From Papio anubis (Eukaryota > Chordata > Mammalia > Primates > Cercopithecidae): a DNA stretch of 64,000 nt. Below are positions 23,412 to 35,235 of this stretch, one piece after another. The position numbers were made by a program, and so were the translations under genes. The notes beneath the pieces were generated by a model, which made no database searches, was not told where the DNA came from, and saw nothing but the letters and a program-made list of their open reading frames with translations. Location: NCBI RefSeq assembly GCF_008728515.1, contig NC_044981.1:98902043-98966042 (forward strand), in the 5' to 3' direction. Numbering within the stretch: the first letter of the stretch is position 1; every line of letters starts with the position of its first letter.

Positions 23412-23675
23412 TTTCTGGAATATAGTAACAAATACACAATTCTCATGCAACCTACATAACAGTGGGGAGATAGAGAATTAAACATGATCTTTCTCATTTC
23501 ATTACAGGTAACTTCAGATTTATGAAAAAGGCTAGCTATTGTTCTACTTTGCCGATGGAACAGCAGAGCTAAGAAATAAAGGAAAACTAATAACAATACC
23601 ATGATTTTTTTTTTCTAAGTGAAAAATAGCTTTTCCATGAATCAAGTTTCACTCTATTAATTCCTTAATTCAGAA
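23412..23675. repeat. Local duplication, copy B (probable source)
   Basis: Copy in unique-looking sequence, partner of 21180-21439. It ends 9 bases before an Alu. The 74-codon minus frame at 23378-23602 covers it without family features. Confidence 0.75.
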
Positions 23676-23684
23676 TCGAAATGT

Positions 23685-23975
23685 AGGCTGGGCACATTGG
23701 CTTACACCTATAATCTCAGTACTTTGGGAGGCTGAGTTCAATCACTTGAGGCCAGAAGTTTTAGACCACCCTGGGCAATAAAGCAAGATCCCGACTCTAT
23801 GTATAAAAATATAATTTTAAAAAGTAGGCAGGTGTAGTGGCATGTGCCTGTAGTCCTAGCTATGCAGAGGTAGGAAGAGTGCTTGAACCAAGGAGCTGGA
23901 CCTCTAGTGAGCTATGACCCTGCTACTGTACTCCAGCCTGGACAACCAACTGTAATCCTGCCGAAAGAAAGAAAG
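23685..23975 (+). mobile_element. Full-length old Alu (AluJ-like)
   Basis: GGCTGGGCACATTGGCTTAC, TTGAGGCCAGAAGTTTTAGA, then CTACTGTACTCCAGCCTGGA and a GAAAGAAAGAAAG tail. Heavily diverged. Confidence 0.85.
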
Positions 23976-24735
23976 AATTTTTATGCCACACCTGTTGCTC
24001 AAATGTTGGCAGTTTCCTTTTTTAACTATACATAAAGTGGGTCTCTACTACTTTTTTTGTGAAGTCTACCATGGTGATAAAAACAGTGAGTTTCTGATAT
24101 TTTCATGTATTGTAAGTGGGAAAAATAATCTGTGTAGATACATCTTGTTTTTGAAGAGTCAGGAAGATATTGTTAGATAGTCAAAGCAGATAATTACCTC
24201 ACTTGAAGGTTTGCAAGGTTTTCCCTAGAAGCAGATATAATTTGCCAACAGCCACTGCTTCCAGTCCTCCTTTTCAACTAATTCTCATACAACCTTAACT
24301 CTCCAGATGAATATTTTTCAATGACTTCATTTAAACTTCTTAGAACATTCTGGGACCTAGATAATTACATACTATCTAGTGCAGATATAAATCTATGTAA
24401 ATCTCCAGATATAAATCACTGAAGTCCAATGTGGATGAGACCTCTTCTTCCTCGTCTCAGCAAACAGAGTGATATTCTCAACAGTAAATGTTGAATGTAT
24501 TAATCAGCATTACCTCCAGTAGGGCATTCCCATTTAATTTGTAATAAAATCTAAGTTCCAAAAATAAAAGACTGTGCAGGCTGAATCAATCTAGAGAGAG
24601 CCAGACACACAAATCTATGCTTTCCCCAGATCATTTCTAAACAACTCATGTTGAGCATCTCTGAAAACCTAGGAAATGTAAAACCAAGGAAGACTGAGTT
24701 TACAAATTTATTTCTAACTTTGACTAGTAGTAATA

Positions 24736-24804
24736 TCTTGAGTATACTTGAATTTTGTATTTCTTGAGTATACTTGAATAATGAATATCTTGAGTATACT
24801 TGAA
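24736..24804. repeat. 26-bp tandem repeat, three copies
   Basis: The 17-mer TCTTGAGTATACTTGAA occurs at 24736, 24762 and 24788, a fixed 26-base period. The spacers are similar (TTTTGTATT, then TAATGAATA). Confidence 0.9.
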
Positions 24805-26604
24805 TAATGAAATTAAGAGTGGAATGTGACCCAATATATTTGAGTTCTAGACCTGGAAAGAACACTAATTTATTATCTGTGTGAGATTAGGCGGTATATT
24901 TTATTTTTTCTGCACCTAAATGTGTTCCTCTGTAAAATGAAGGTTTGCCTCTGGAGTACTTTCTTTCTCTATCATGCAAGAGCATCAGTATGGAGAACCA
25001 TCTTTCAGCACTAAAGTATTCACAGTAGGATAGGAGTTCCTAAGGGTGTCTCTGAGTTATGATACTTTAGCAACTGAAAAAAACATTGGTACAGTAAAAG
25101 CATCAAATTTAAGAACTGCTTATGTACTGCAAGCGGTGTTAGCGAAAGAATAATGAGCTGTGAAAACATGTAAACAATGCCTCTTCTGTATGATCTAATG
25201 CAATGACTTGGCTTGAACAAAACCAAACTTCACCTCCCATGAGAATTTCTGGTATTAGTTGTATACATAAATAGAAATTTCTCATCTTTATACATGTGAG
25301 ATAACTTTTTCAAGTTTCAAGAAATATACATGTGAGCTAGTATGCCAGTGATCCTTATATCTATCGTACTATGTTGGCATTCAAAAACATAGAAAAGCTG
25401 GAAATCTCAAAGGGAATAGGAAAACTACAAAATCACATTTATAATTTTGGATTACAAGAATAAAGTATAGCTTCCGGGATCATGTAGCCTGACTCCATAA
25501 GAGTCTTCATTATTCTCCTATCCTAAAATGAATGATTATGATTAATTAAGAAATATTGAGTTTGGACATCATTTTTTCATCACCCACTGAGAATTACAGT
25601 ACTAACACATCACCACTAAAGGCTTCATAATTATTAGGAGTAGTAACATTCTAAACAGTATTATCAGGTTATAGAAGAAATTTCTATATATGGAAGGATT
25701 TGGAAGTCACCTTCCAATGCTAAGAGATCGTTATTATAACTGAAATAGTGAGGTTTTCTTATCTGATAAAACAGCTTCACACATTAGAAAGCAGGTTGGG
25801 GAAAGGAAATGCATGTGTGGAATAATATTTTGAATAATGAAGCACAGAAATAGAGGGTAAGCTACAGTAAAAGATGGAATCGAGAAAAATAGTCATCATT
25901 TCTAAGCAAATGTTGATAAATGTATAAGACAATGAAACAGAATCTGAAATTGGCATGCAACATGAAGCTGTACTCCAAGCATGAACTCATACTTCAAAAA
26001 CATGTTAATCATGTATTAGCCATTTAAATAAAGTAATTCCCCGACGCCCCACTTACTTCTCCCTTCCCCCAAAAAGAGTCCTTGTTTGAACTGTGGTTTA
26101 GAACACGAAGAATTACTTGTAGTTGCTTATTTACTTTTTGCACCATGTTGAGATTTTCCAAGGTCAGCATTAACTTACCTGCTTTTGATCAATGACTGTA
26201 ATTGTGAATCTATGCACATTCACGGTGCTCAATAAATAGTTGATGATAATGATAATTTTTACTGCTTCTGTTACAACCTAGATTTATTCTTTTTTGTTTT
26301 CTGCGAGAAGATAAAAATGAGTTCAATAGCTCAAGCTGCTTAGAGACCACATTAAATTCCAACTGTTCTTCCCATATTCTGTATTTTACTACATGGTCAA
26401 TTTGTAAAATAGGTTTCTTTCTTACACTATTTTATTAACTTTGATTCACTTTTCAATTTTTCTGTCTCTTCTATTGTCTGGCTTAAAAATAAATGATTCT
26501 TTTAAACTCTTTTTAATTTCACTAGTCATTAAGTTTTACATACTTGTGTATGAAGAATACAGGGTTAGGATTAATACTACAATTACTCTGCTTAGAGGGG
26601 ATAG

Positions 26605-26606
<2 letters not shown>

Positions 26607-26638
<32 letters not shown>
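26607..26638. repeat. (TG)n microsatellite
   Basis: Sixteen GT units without interruption. The CVCVCV run in a plus frame here is its translation. Confidence 0.95.
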
Positions 26639-26639
<1 letters not shown>

Positions 26640-26674
26640 GCATACTCTCAAATAGATATAGCTCTCTTGTTTAT

Positions 26675-26771
26675 AGAGATATTACAAGATATCATATTTA
26701 ATATGTAATGTCTCTTGTAATATTACATATTTAATATCTCTTGTAATATCACAAGAGATATTACAAGATAT
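26675..26771. repeat. Inverted and direct repeat cluster
   Basis: AGAGATATTACAAGATAT occurs exactly at 26675-26692 and 26754-26771. Its complement TCTCTTGTAATAT occurs at 26711 and 26737. A perfect 12-bp stem AATATCTCTTGT/ACAAGAGATATT closes a 6-base loop at 26733-26762. Confidence 0.9.
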
Positions 26772-28375
26772 TGACATATTAAAAGATAATCAAATGCAAG
26801 GTTATAGCCTAATTGGTTTGGAAAGTCAAAGAAAATAAAACAGTTATGGTACTTTCACGGAGGTTGCATATTCAGAGATTACAACTCTGTTTTGCTCTTC
26901 TCAGCAACAGCAAAAAGAAAGAAAGCACATAATTCTATATCAATTGTTACAGTAGGAATTTTCAGTTTAAGAACTACCTAGTGGAAACAAGAATAATTTA
27001 ATGTGAAAAGCTGCAGAATATACATATTTCATATAAACCAGTTATGAAGTTGCATTATGCTGATTGTATAAAACCATGCTTAAGAAAGGTTCTGCAGAGA
27101 GAACCTTACACTTTCAGTCATTCAATATCTTTATAGAATTCTGCCACTGTTGAGTGACTGCCACCTCTTAAATTTTCATATGTAAATTCTTTGCTGAGTG
27201 CCTTGAAAGCTCTGTAACTTACTACCTTTAATGCATTCTTAAAAGGCAAGTGGTACACTGGGGATGAACTGTGACCTTTTGGTAAGAGGATGACATCTCT
27301 TTGTAATATGTTCTTATACCCAGCTGACTTAAAATATGTCATTATAAAAGGGATTTGGTGGTTGTTAAAATTTTGTTAACATATTCATAAAAAATAATGT
27401 GTGAATTATTATTCCATTTACCCATTAAAAAAAGGTTATTCAATTCCCATTTGGTGCTCAGATTTCATGTAACATTGGATAACTTGTATACCTGACAAAA
27501 CCCAGAAAAGTAAGTATACTAGTGCTTTATTGAACAAGCCAAAATTTATTTTATATACCTGATTGTTTTATGTATTAGTTGGAGAGTTTAGAATTTGAAG
27601 AATCCCTTTAGTTACTCCATTTTATATATCAAGAATAAATAGCTTAAATTTAATATTTGTTTGTGCATGTGTTGTGTTTGTGTGTGTGTTTTGTAACACT
27701 TGTTCTGTACTGTTTAGTTTCTATGAACATTTATGTTAGAGTTAACAAAATTTTTCCTTTTTTAATTCTTATTTTAGTGTCACACCAGCATCTCAAGTGA
27801 ATCAAGATTAAATACTCTTAGGGGAGAAAATTAGATAACAGGGGTAGAATAAATTCACTCTTGGTTACCACTGATAAGTAACGGAATATAGTCGCCACTC
27901 TGAAGTTTGATAGCCCAATACTAAAAATTAAACCTTAAAAGAACACATTAAATAAAAACAACTTATTCCTGGAATGTGTATAGGAAAGAGTATTTTGTTT
28001 TACATAATTTAAAAAATATTTTTATGACAAAAACAAAATGTGTTTCAGAGAAATTACAGAAACAAGCAAAATAAAAAGGAATAACAAAATTTGAATTATT
28101 ACCTACAATCATTGTTAAAACCGTGTGTGCATTCACATTTTGTGTGTGAATTATGCCATATCACATAACTTCCATTTTTAAAATATACTTGAGAACATGT
28201 CCATGCTTACAGAAATATTTGTGCCACAGAACTTTCCGATATTTAATTGTCTAATACACTACATATTTTTTCATAAGTACTTGTTTGGTTATATTTCTCA
28301 TGTACAGAAAAGTTGCAAGACTAGTACAGAAATTCCCACATGCCCTTTACCTGTCTTCACTATTGTTCAAATTTT

Positions 28376-28670
28376 TTTTTTTTTTTGGAATGGAGTCTCG
28401 CTTTGTCTCCCAGACTGAAGTGCAGTGGGGCAATCTCTGCTCGGCTCACTGCAAGCTCCACCTCCAGGGTTGACGCTATTCACCTGCCTCAGCCTCCCGA
28501 GTAGCTGGGACTACAGGCACCGGCCACCACGCCCAGCTAAGTTTTGTATTTTTAGTAGAGACGGGGTTTCACCGTGTTAGCCAGGATGGTCTCGATCTCC
28601 TGACCTCGTGATCCACTCGCCTCGGCCTCCCAAAGTGCTGGGATTACAGGCGTGGGCCACCACACCCGGC
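28376..28670 (-). mobile_element. Full-length AluY
   Basis: Little diverged (TTTTTAGTAGAGACGGGGTT, GATGGTCTCGATCTCCTGAC, CTCCCAAAGTGCTGGGATTA). Flanked by a perfect 16-bp target duplication CTATTGTTCAAATTTT (28360-28375 and 28671-28686). It lacks the monkey-type substitutions seen at 7243-7547. Confidence 0.95.
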
Positions 28671-29151
28671 CTATTGTTCAAATTTTAATCTCTTCCTCTC
28701 TTTCTTTCTCTCTTTCCTTTTTTTCACTTTCTTGTCTTATATACAAGTTCCTGCATGTGCGTGCACAGGTGCACACACACAAAAATTATTTTACTTTGCT
28801 GAACTATCTGAGAATAAGTTACAGAAACAATATCTCTTTATTCCTAAATACTTCAGTGTCTATTTCCTAAGAATAAAGACATTCACTTTTATAAACAAAG
28901 TGAAGTTTTAAAAATTAAAAAATTATCAGTGGTGCAAAATTATTGTCTGAATCATAATCAGTATTTAATTTCATTGATTATTCCAATAATTTATGTTATT
29001 ATGATCTTTTCTTGAACCAGGATGAAAACCTGGACCAACTCATGATTTCGTTGTCATGGCCCTTTAGAGTTCTTTATTCTGGAATACGTTCTCAACATTT
29101 CCTTGTTTCTTGTCATTGACATTTTTGAGAGTTAGGAAAAGATAGTTTGCA

Positions 29152-29201
29152 GAATTCCCCTTTATCTGAATTTGCCGAATTCCCCTTTATCTGAATTTGC
29201 C
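29152..29201. repeat. Exact 25-bp tandem duplication
   Basis: GAATTCCCCTTTATCTGAA followed by TTTGCC, twice in a row without mismatch, inside the L1ME region. Confidence 0.95.
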
Positions 29202-30108
29202 TGTTTCCTTGTGAATGAATTTAGATTATACGTTGTGGTCAGGAATAAAATAGAAGTGATAGGTATTTCTACATACATCTTATAAGGAGGCATATGTTAT
29301 TTTGTTCCAAAACTGGTGATTTTTATATTTAATGATTTTTGTGTTATTCCTCAGGTTTCTTCACTATGAAGTTATTACTTTTCTTCTGTAATTAATAAGT
29401 AATTTAGAAATAGATTATATAAATATCATATTCTTCATAAAAAAATCTCATCCATGTGTTTTAGCATCTATACTTTCTGTTATTGTTAGTTGACATCTTT
29501 ACTCTAAATCAGTTTTTCCATCTCCCTACTTATTTATTTGAATCTATATGGCTCATGGGTAGTTACAGTTTTCAATGGATTTTAATTATTATTATAATTA
29601 TTTTTGATGCTATTATTGTCCTGGATTTGACAAGTAGAAGTCCCTTCAAGATGGTTCCTGTGTCTATTTGACATGGCCCCATGTTTTTTTAATTGACATT
29701 TTAATTGAAATAATTCTAGACTCATATAAACTTTTAAGAAATAATACAAAACATTACATGTGTCCTTTATTCAGTTTTACGCAATGGTAACAACTTGCAA
29801 AGCTATAGTATACTATCACAATCAAGATATTTACATTGATATAACCCACCAATTTTATACATATTTCCCCAGTTTTATTTGTACCTGTTTGTTCATATAT
29901 TTACATCTACACAATTATGTCACCTGTATATACTAGTGTACCCAATGCCACAATAAAGATACTGAAAATCCCAACACCACAAGGACCTTGGAGTTCTTTT
30001 TTAATTACTGCCACTTCTTCCTTCCTACTTGGTCCCTAGCCTCTGGTCACCACTAAATAATCTGTTCTCCATTTCTTTCTTTCCTTTTTTTTCATTTCAA
30101 AACTGTTA

Positions 30109-30411
30109 GGCTGGACGCAGTGGCTCATGCCTATAATCCCAGCACTTTGTGGGGACAAGGCAGGCGGATCAAGAGGTCAAGAGATCAAGACCATCCTGGC
30201 CAACATGATGAAACCCATCTCTACTGAAAATACAAATATTAGCCGGGTGTGGTGGTGCACACCTGTTGTCCCAGCTACTTGGGAGGTTGAGATAGAAGAA
30301 TTGCTTGAACCCGAGAGGCAGAGGTTATAGTGAGCCAAGATCGCACCACTGCACTCCAGCCTGGTGACAGAGTGAGACTCTGTCTCAAAACAAAACAAAA
30401 CAAATAGAACA
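30109..30411 (+). mobile_element. Full-length Alu (AluS-like)
   Basis: GGCTGGACGCAGTGGCTCAT to a CAAAACAAAACAAAACAAAT-type tail. Perfect 10-bp target duplication AAAACTGTTA (30099-30108 and 30412-30421). Confidence 0.95.
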
Positions 30412-30545
30412 AAAACTGTTATATAAATGGAATCATACACTATGTAAAATTGTGGGATTGGTTTTCAATTAAGCATACTTCCTTGGGACTTTATTCAAAT
30501 TGTTGCCTATATCATTACTGCATTCCTTTATGTTGCTGAGTAACA

Positions 30546-30753
30546 CATATATATATATCATATATATGATATATGTATCTCAGTTTTATATATATGATAT
30601 ATATCATATATGACATATATGACATATGATATATATGCCATATATGTCATATATATCATATATGTATCATATAGATCATATATATGACATATATAAATGA
30701 CATATATATGATCTATATGATACACATATGATATATATGATATATATGTATCA
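30546..30753. repeat. AT-rich palindromic minisatellite
   Basis: About 208 bases of interleaved CATATATGA, TATCATATATGA and GACATATATG units, nearly all A/T and largely self-complementary. It stands exactly where the host L1M should read through the stretch after TTGCTGAGTA; L1M text resumes at GCCATTCATCTATTTGTT. Frames across it (30558-30770 minus, IYHIYVIY-type) are artefacts. Confidence 0.9.
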
Positions 30754-32135
30754 GGTTTTAAGCCATTCATCTATTTGTTCGTTTGGCTTTTTAAAAGAAC
30801 ATCTGGACTCCTTCCAACTGCTGTGAACATGCCTATACAGGTTTTTAAGTGCACATCAGTTTCATTTCTCTGAGATGAATACCCAGGATTGCAAATGCTA
30901 GATTGAATGGTAATTGCATGTCTAGTTTTATAAGAAAGTGCCAAACGGTTTTCCAGATAGAATGTAAAATGCTGTACCATTTTACATTCCCATTAGCAAT
31001 CTGAGGGTGATTCACATTCTCTGCATCCTTGCCACAATTTGGTGTCATTACTATTTTTTGTTTTAACCATTCTAAAAAGTGCGTAGTGATGTCTCACTTT
31101 GGTTGTAATTTGCATGTCCCTGATGGCTAATGATGTTGAACATCTCTTCACATGCATACGTGCCATCTGTATATCCTCTTGGTTTAAATGTCTACTCATG
31201 ACTTTTGTTTAAATGTCTGTTCATGTCTTTTGTTCATTTGTATAGGTTGCTTTGCTACTGTTGAGTTTTGAAATTTCTTTGTATATCCTTGGCACTAGTT
31301 TTTGGTCAAATATGTGGTTTATAAATATTTTGTCCAAGTCTATGGATTGTCTTTTCATATTTTTCGCATTGGCCTTCACAAAGCTAATTTTTCACTTTTG
31401 ATGGGTTTTGATTGGTCAGTGTTTATTTTTATAGACAATGTGTTTGGTTTCAAGTCAGACTCTTTGCCTAGTCCTAGACCCCAAATATTTTTCCATATTA
31501 TTATTCTAAAAATTTTATACTTTTAATATCAATAATCCAATTTGAGTTAAATTTTATTTAAGTATGAGGTTTATGACAATTTTCATTTTTTTTGGGGGGA
31601 CTATTTATTCCAGTACCATTTGTTGAAAAGATTATATATTCTCTATTGAATTACTTTTGCATCTTTGTAGAAAAAAAGCAAATGAGGATATTTGTGTGGG
31701 TCCATTTCTGGACACTCTATTTTGTTCAATTCATCAAAAAGTCTCTCCACTAATATCCCATTACACTGTCTTGATTACTGTACTTACATAGTAATCTATA
31801 ATATTGCATAGAGTAATTCCTCCTATTTTATTCTCTTTTGTACAGAATTTGTAAGGTATTCTAGGTCCCATGCTATTCAATATAAATTTTAGAATGTGTG
31901 TCTCTGTTTTCAAAAATGCAGTTTCTTGCTCAGATTTTTGATAGAAAGTGCATACAGTCTATGAATCAATTTTGAGGGAATTTACATTTTTACTATGTTG
32001 CTTCTCCCAATTCATGAACGTATATCTTTCCATTTATTTAGACCTTTGATTTTTTCATAAGCAATTGTTAATTCTCAACATAGAAATTCTGTAGATATGT
32101 TTCTATCAATGAATACCTTAAAAAATGTATTTTCT

Positions 32136-32421
32136 GGCCGGGCGCAGTGGCTCACGCCAGTAATCCCACCACTTTGGCAGGTGAACGACCTGCGGTCGGG
32201 AGTTCGAGACCAGCGTGACCAATATGGAGAAACCCCATCCCTACTAAAAATACAAAATTAGCTGGGCATGGCGGCACATGCCTGTAATCCCAGTTACTCG
32301 GGAGGCTGAAGCAGGAAAATAGCTTGAATCCAGGAGGTGGAGATTGCTGTGAGCCAAGATCGCACCATTGCCCTCTAGCTTGGGCAACAAGAGTGAAATT
32401 CTGTCTTAAAAAAAAAAAAAA
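32136..32421 (+). mobile_element. Full-length Alu (AluS-like)
   Basis: GGCCGGGCGCAGTGGCTCAC to a poly-A tail. Target duplication GTATTTTCT on both sides (ending 32135 and 32430). Confidence 0.95.
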
Positions 32422-34678
32422 GTATTTTCTTGGAGAAATTAAAATTTAAGCAGTATTGTGTTTTTAAGTTTGGTTTCTTCATGTTTTTCATCAGTATTTA
32501 GAAATGTAAATAATGTTTATTTTTTAATTTTTATTCTACAACATTTCTGAATGCATTTGTTAGTTCTAGAAGTACTTTTGCAGATTCCTTGGAATTTCTT
32601 AATTAGGCAATCATATCACCTGCAATGGGAGCCGTTTTATTGCTTCCTTTCCAAAGTACCGTTTAATTTTTTTTGTCCTCCCTATTGTAATGACTAGAAC
32701 TTCCTGCACTATGTTAATTAAGAGTAGTGAGTGTATCCATCGTTTATCTTGTTCCCTATATTAGGGGAAAAGTGTCTAATAACTCACTGTTAAGTATGGT
32801 GTTAGCTGTATGTTTTTTCGTAGATGGTCTTTATAAAAATTGAGGATGTTTCCCTCTTTTCTAAGTTTCCTAAATGTTTTTATTATGCATGAGTGTCAGA
32901 TAGTGTCAAATGCTTTTCTCTACATTACCGTATATGATCATACAATTATTCTTTATTGATGTGATGAAATTACATTGATTGATTTTCTAATGTTGCACTG
33001 GGCTTGTACAAATGGAATAATTCCAATGGATTCTGGTACATAATTATCTTTGTATGTTGTAGGGTTCTATTTACCAATATTTTGTTGAGGATTTTACTTC
33101 ATTTGTTCATATGAGATACTGATCTATAGTTTTCTTATTTTGCATTATCTTTGGTTCTGGTATCAAGGTAATATTGAACTCTATTTTCTGAAGAGATAGT
33201 ATAAAATTGGTGTTACATCTTTCTTGGTGTTTGATAGACTTCTCTACTGAAACCAGTTGGGGCTGAATATTTCTATACAGGGAGTTTTTAATTTATAAAT
33301 TCAATTTCTTCCATGATTACAGGACACTTCAGATTGTTTATTTCATCTTTGTTGAGTTTTGATAGTTTTAACTTCTCACAGAATTGATCTGTTTCTTATA
33401 ATTTTTTGAATTCACAATATAAAGTTGTTCATAGAATTTATTATTTTTAATAGCTATAGTGTCTTAAGTGATATATCTTATTTTATTATTGATATTGGTG
33501 ATTTGTATCTTCTTTTTACTTATGTCAGTCTTGCTAGGTTCTTATCAATTGTATTTATTTTCTTGAAGAATCATCTTTTTTGACTTATATTTTCTCTTGC
33601 TGTTTCGAATCTCATGAATTTTTGTGTTATTCTTATTTCTTTCTTTAGCTAGCTTTAGGTTTTTCTTCTCTCTTTTTATTTTAGTTTCTGTAGGACAGAT
33701 TTAGAGTACTGATTTATGGTTTTTTCAATGTTTTCTACTGTAAACATTTAGTGTTAAAAATATACCCCCAGCACTACTTTAGCTTCATCTCATATATTTT
33801 GATATAGAGCAACTTGCTTTTCTCGTAGTTCTACACACAGTTAATTTTCTTTTAAGACCCATCGATTATTTAGAACCATGTAGTTTAATGTCTTACATAT
33901 TTAGGTTTTGTCATATTATTTGATTTTTAATTTGATTCTATATTGTCAAAGAATACAATCTGTAATGTTTCAAATTTTAAATGTATTAAAGTTTCATGGC
34001 TGAAGATATTGTCTATCTTAGAGAATATTCCACAGGTGTGTCATAAGAATATGCATTTGGTTGTCACTATTTGGAATGTTCTATAAATGTCACATAGATT
34101 CTATTGGCTGATTCAGTTATTGTATATCTTTGCTGATTTTTTTTGCCCAGTGGTTGTATTGGTTGCTGAAAAGAGGATATTTAAAGTTTCCAGCTATCAT
34201 GAATGATTTGTTATCATTTATTTCAGCGATAAAAATTTTGCTGCATACATTTTGAGGCCCTAATATGTGAGGTGTACACATTTAAGGTCATTACATCTTC
34301 CTGGTAGACTGATCTTTGATCTTTTAATCATTATGTAGTCTTTTTTGGTCTCACAATTTTCTTTTCTCTGAAGTCTACTTTATCAGATGTTAATATAGCT
34401 ACTCCTATTTTTTCATTAATGTTGAATAATATATTTTCCCATCCTTTTACTGTCAACCTACTTATCTTGTTAATTTTAAAGTGAAAATAGAGCTTCTTGT
34501 TAAAAGCATGTGGTTGAATAGTTAGGTCATTAATTTTTTTAAAAAATCTGCTTTGCCAGTCTCTTTAGATTCATGTATTTAAACCACTTACATTTAAGAA
34601 GAGTATTGATATGCTAGAGCATATTATGCCATTTTATTATTTGTTTTCTGCTTATTTTCTCTGGTACTCATTTATCTG

Positions 34679-34709
34679 TTTCTCTCTCTCTCTCTTTTTT
34701 TTTTTTTTT
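34679..34709. repeat. (TC)n followed by poly-T
   Basis: TTTCTCTCTCTCTCTCTCTT and a T run, inside the L1M. Confidence 0.9.
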
Positions 34710-35235
34710 AATCTTCCTGTGGGTTACTTGAACTTTTTTAGAGTTTTACCTTATAGATAGTACTTTTAAGTGTATTATTTTGTATGTTTTTCACAGTGTT
34801 TGCTCTGGGATATAAGGATATATGTGTATAATCATATTATACCCTCCAGATATCAACATTTTGCCTCTTTGAGTGCATTGTGGAAACAATACTATTAATA
34901 TCCCCTTACCCTCCCTACTATTAATATTAAATATCATTGTCTTGATATCAAATGGCATAGTAATTTGTGAATCAATTACCAAATATAATTTCTAAAACCG
35001 ATGAGGTGAATAATGAGTTGTATGATCCTGTATTTTCACTTTGCATTGCTCTTTCTTCTTTCTTACTTCCCAAATATTTTTTCTGCTGTGGTTTTCTTTA
35101 TGTCTGAAGAACTTCCTTTAGTAAATATTTAAAGATTTTTTTGCTAGTGGCAAATTATTTTAGTTTTTCTTCATCTAAGAATATCTTTTCTGAAGGGAGA
35201 AATCATAGTTACTTATAATCACCAGAAACATATAT

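Larger units (their letters stand above)
23976..28289. other. Long unassigned AT-rich stretch
   Basis: No gene or transposon recognised over 4.3 kb other than the small repeats listed separately (24736-24804, 26607-26638, 26675-26771). A possible L2 or MIR end (CGGTGCTCAATAAATAGTTG) is at 26223-26243. The 104-codon minus frame at 24551-24865 overlaps the 26-bp tandem repeat and lacks recognisable features. Confidence 0.5.
28290..29685 (-). mobile_element. Old L1 (L1ME-like) 3' UTR region
   Basis: TACAGAAAAGTTGCAAGACT, TTCCTAAATACTTCAGTGTC, CCTAAGAATAAAGACATTC, TTTTGATGCTATTATTGTCC and TTCAAGATGGTTCCTGTGTC are stretches that I know from L1ME-type 3' regions. Interrupted by an AluY. The left boundary is approximate. 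It may be a different subfamily from the L1 that follows. Confidence 0.6.
29686..35195 (-). mobile_element. Long old L1 (L1M), 3' UTR to upstream of the endonuclease
   Basis: Reverse complement of an L1M over about 5 kb. The 3' UTR is at 29686-30100. ORF2 runs from 30412 (GTTATATAAATGGAATCATA; CATTTTACATTCCCATTAGC) through the reverse transcriptase region near 32800-33150 (ATATTTTGTTGAGGATTTTA, TTTGGTTCTGGTATCAAGG) and the endonuclease side near 34370-34450 (AAGTCTACTTTATCAGATGT). It ends in upstream L1M text (CTTTATGTCTGAAGAACTTC) near 35195. The minus frames at 30771-31199 (SRHLNQEDIQMARMHVKRCS, CGKDAENVNHP) are the ORF2 C-terminal part. Interrupted by two Alus and an AT minisatellite. Inactive. 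Confidence 0.8.

Noticed and set aside
24736..24804. CRISPR-like spacing of a repeated 17-mer
   Set aside because: Only three copies, similar spacers of 9 bases and a clearly eukaryotic context: a small tandem repeat.
26441..26701. 86-codon plus frame with a CVCVCVC run
   Set aside because: The run is a translated (TG)n microsatellite.
30558..30770. Tyr/Ile-rich 70-codon minus frame
   Set aside because: Translation of the AT-rich minisatellite.
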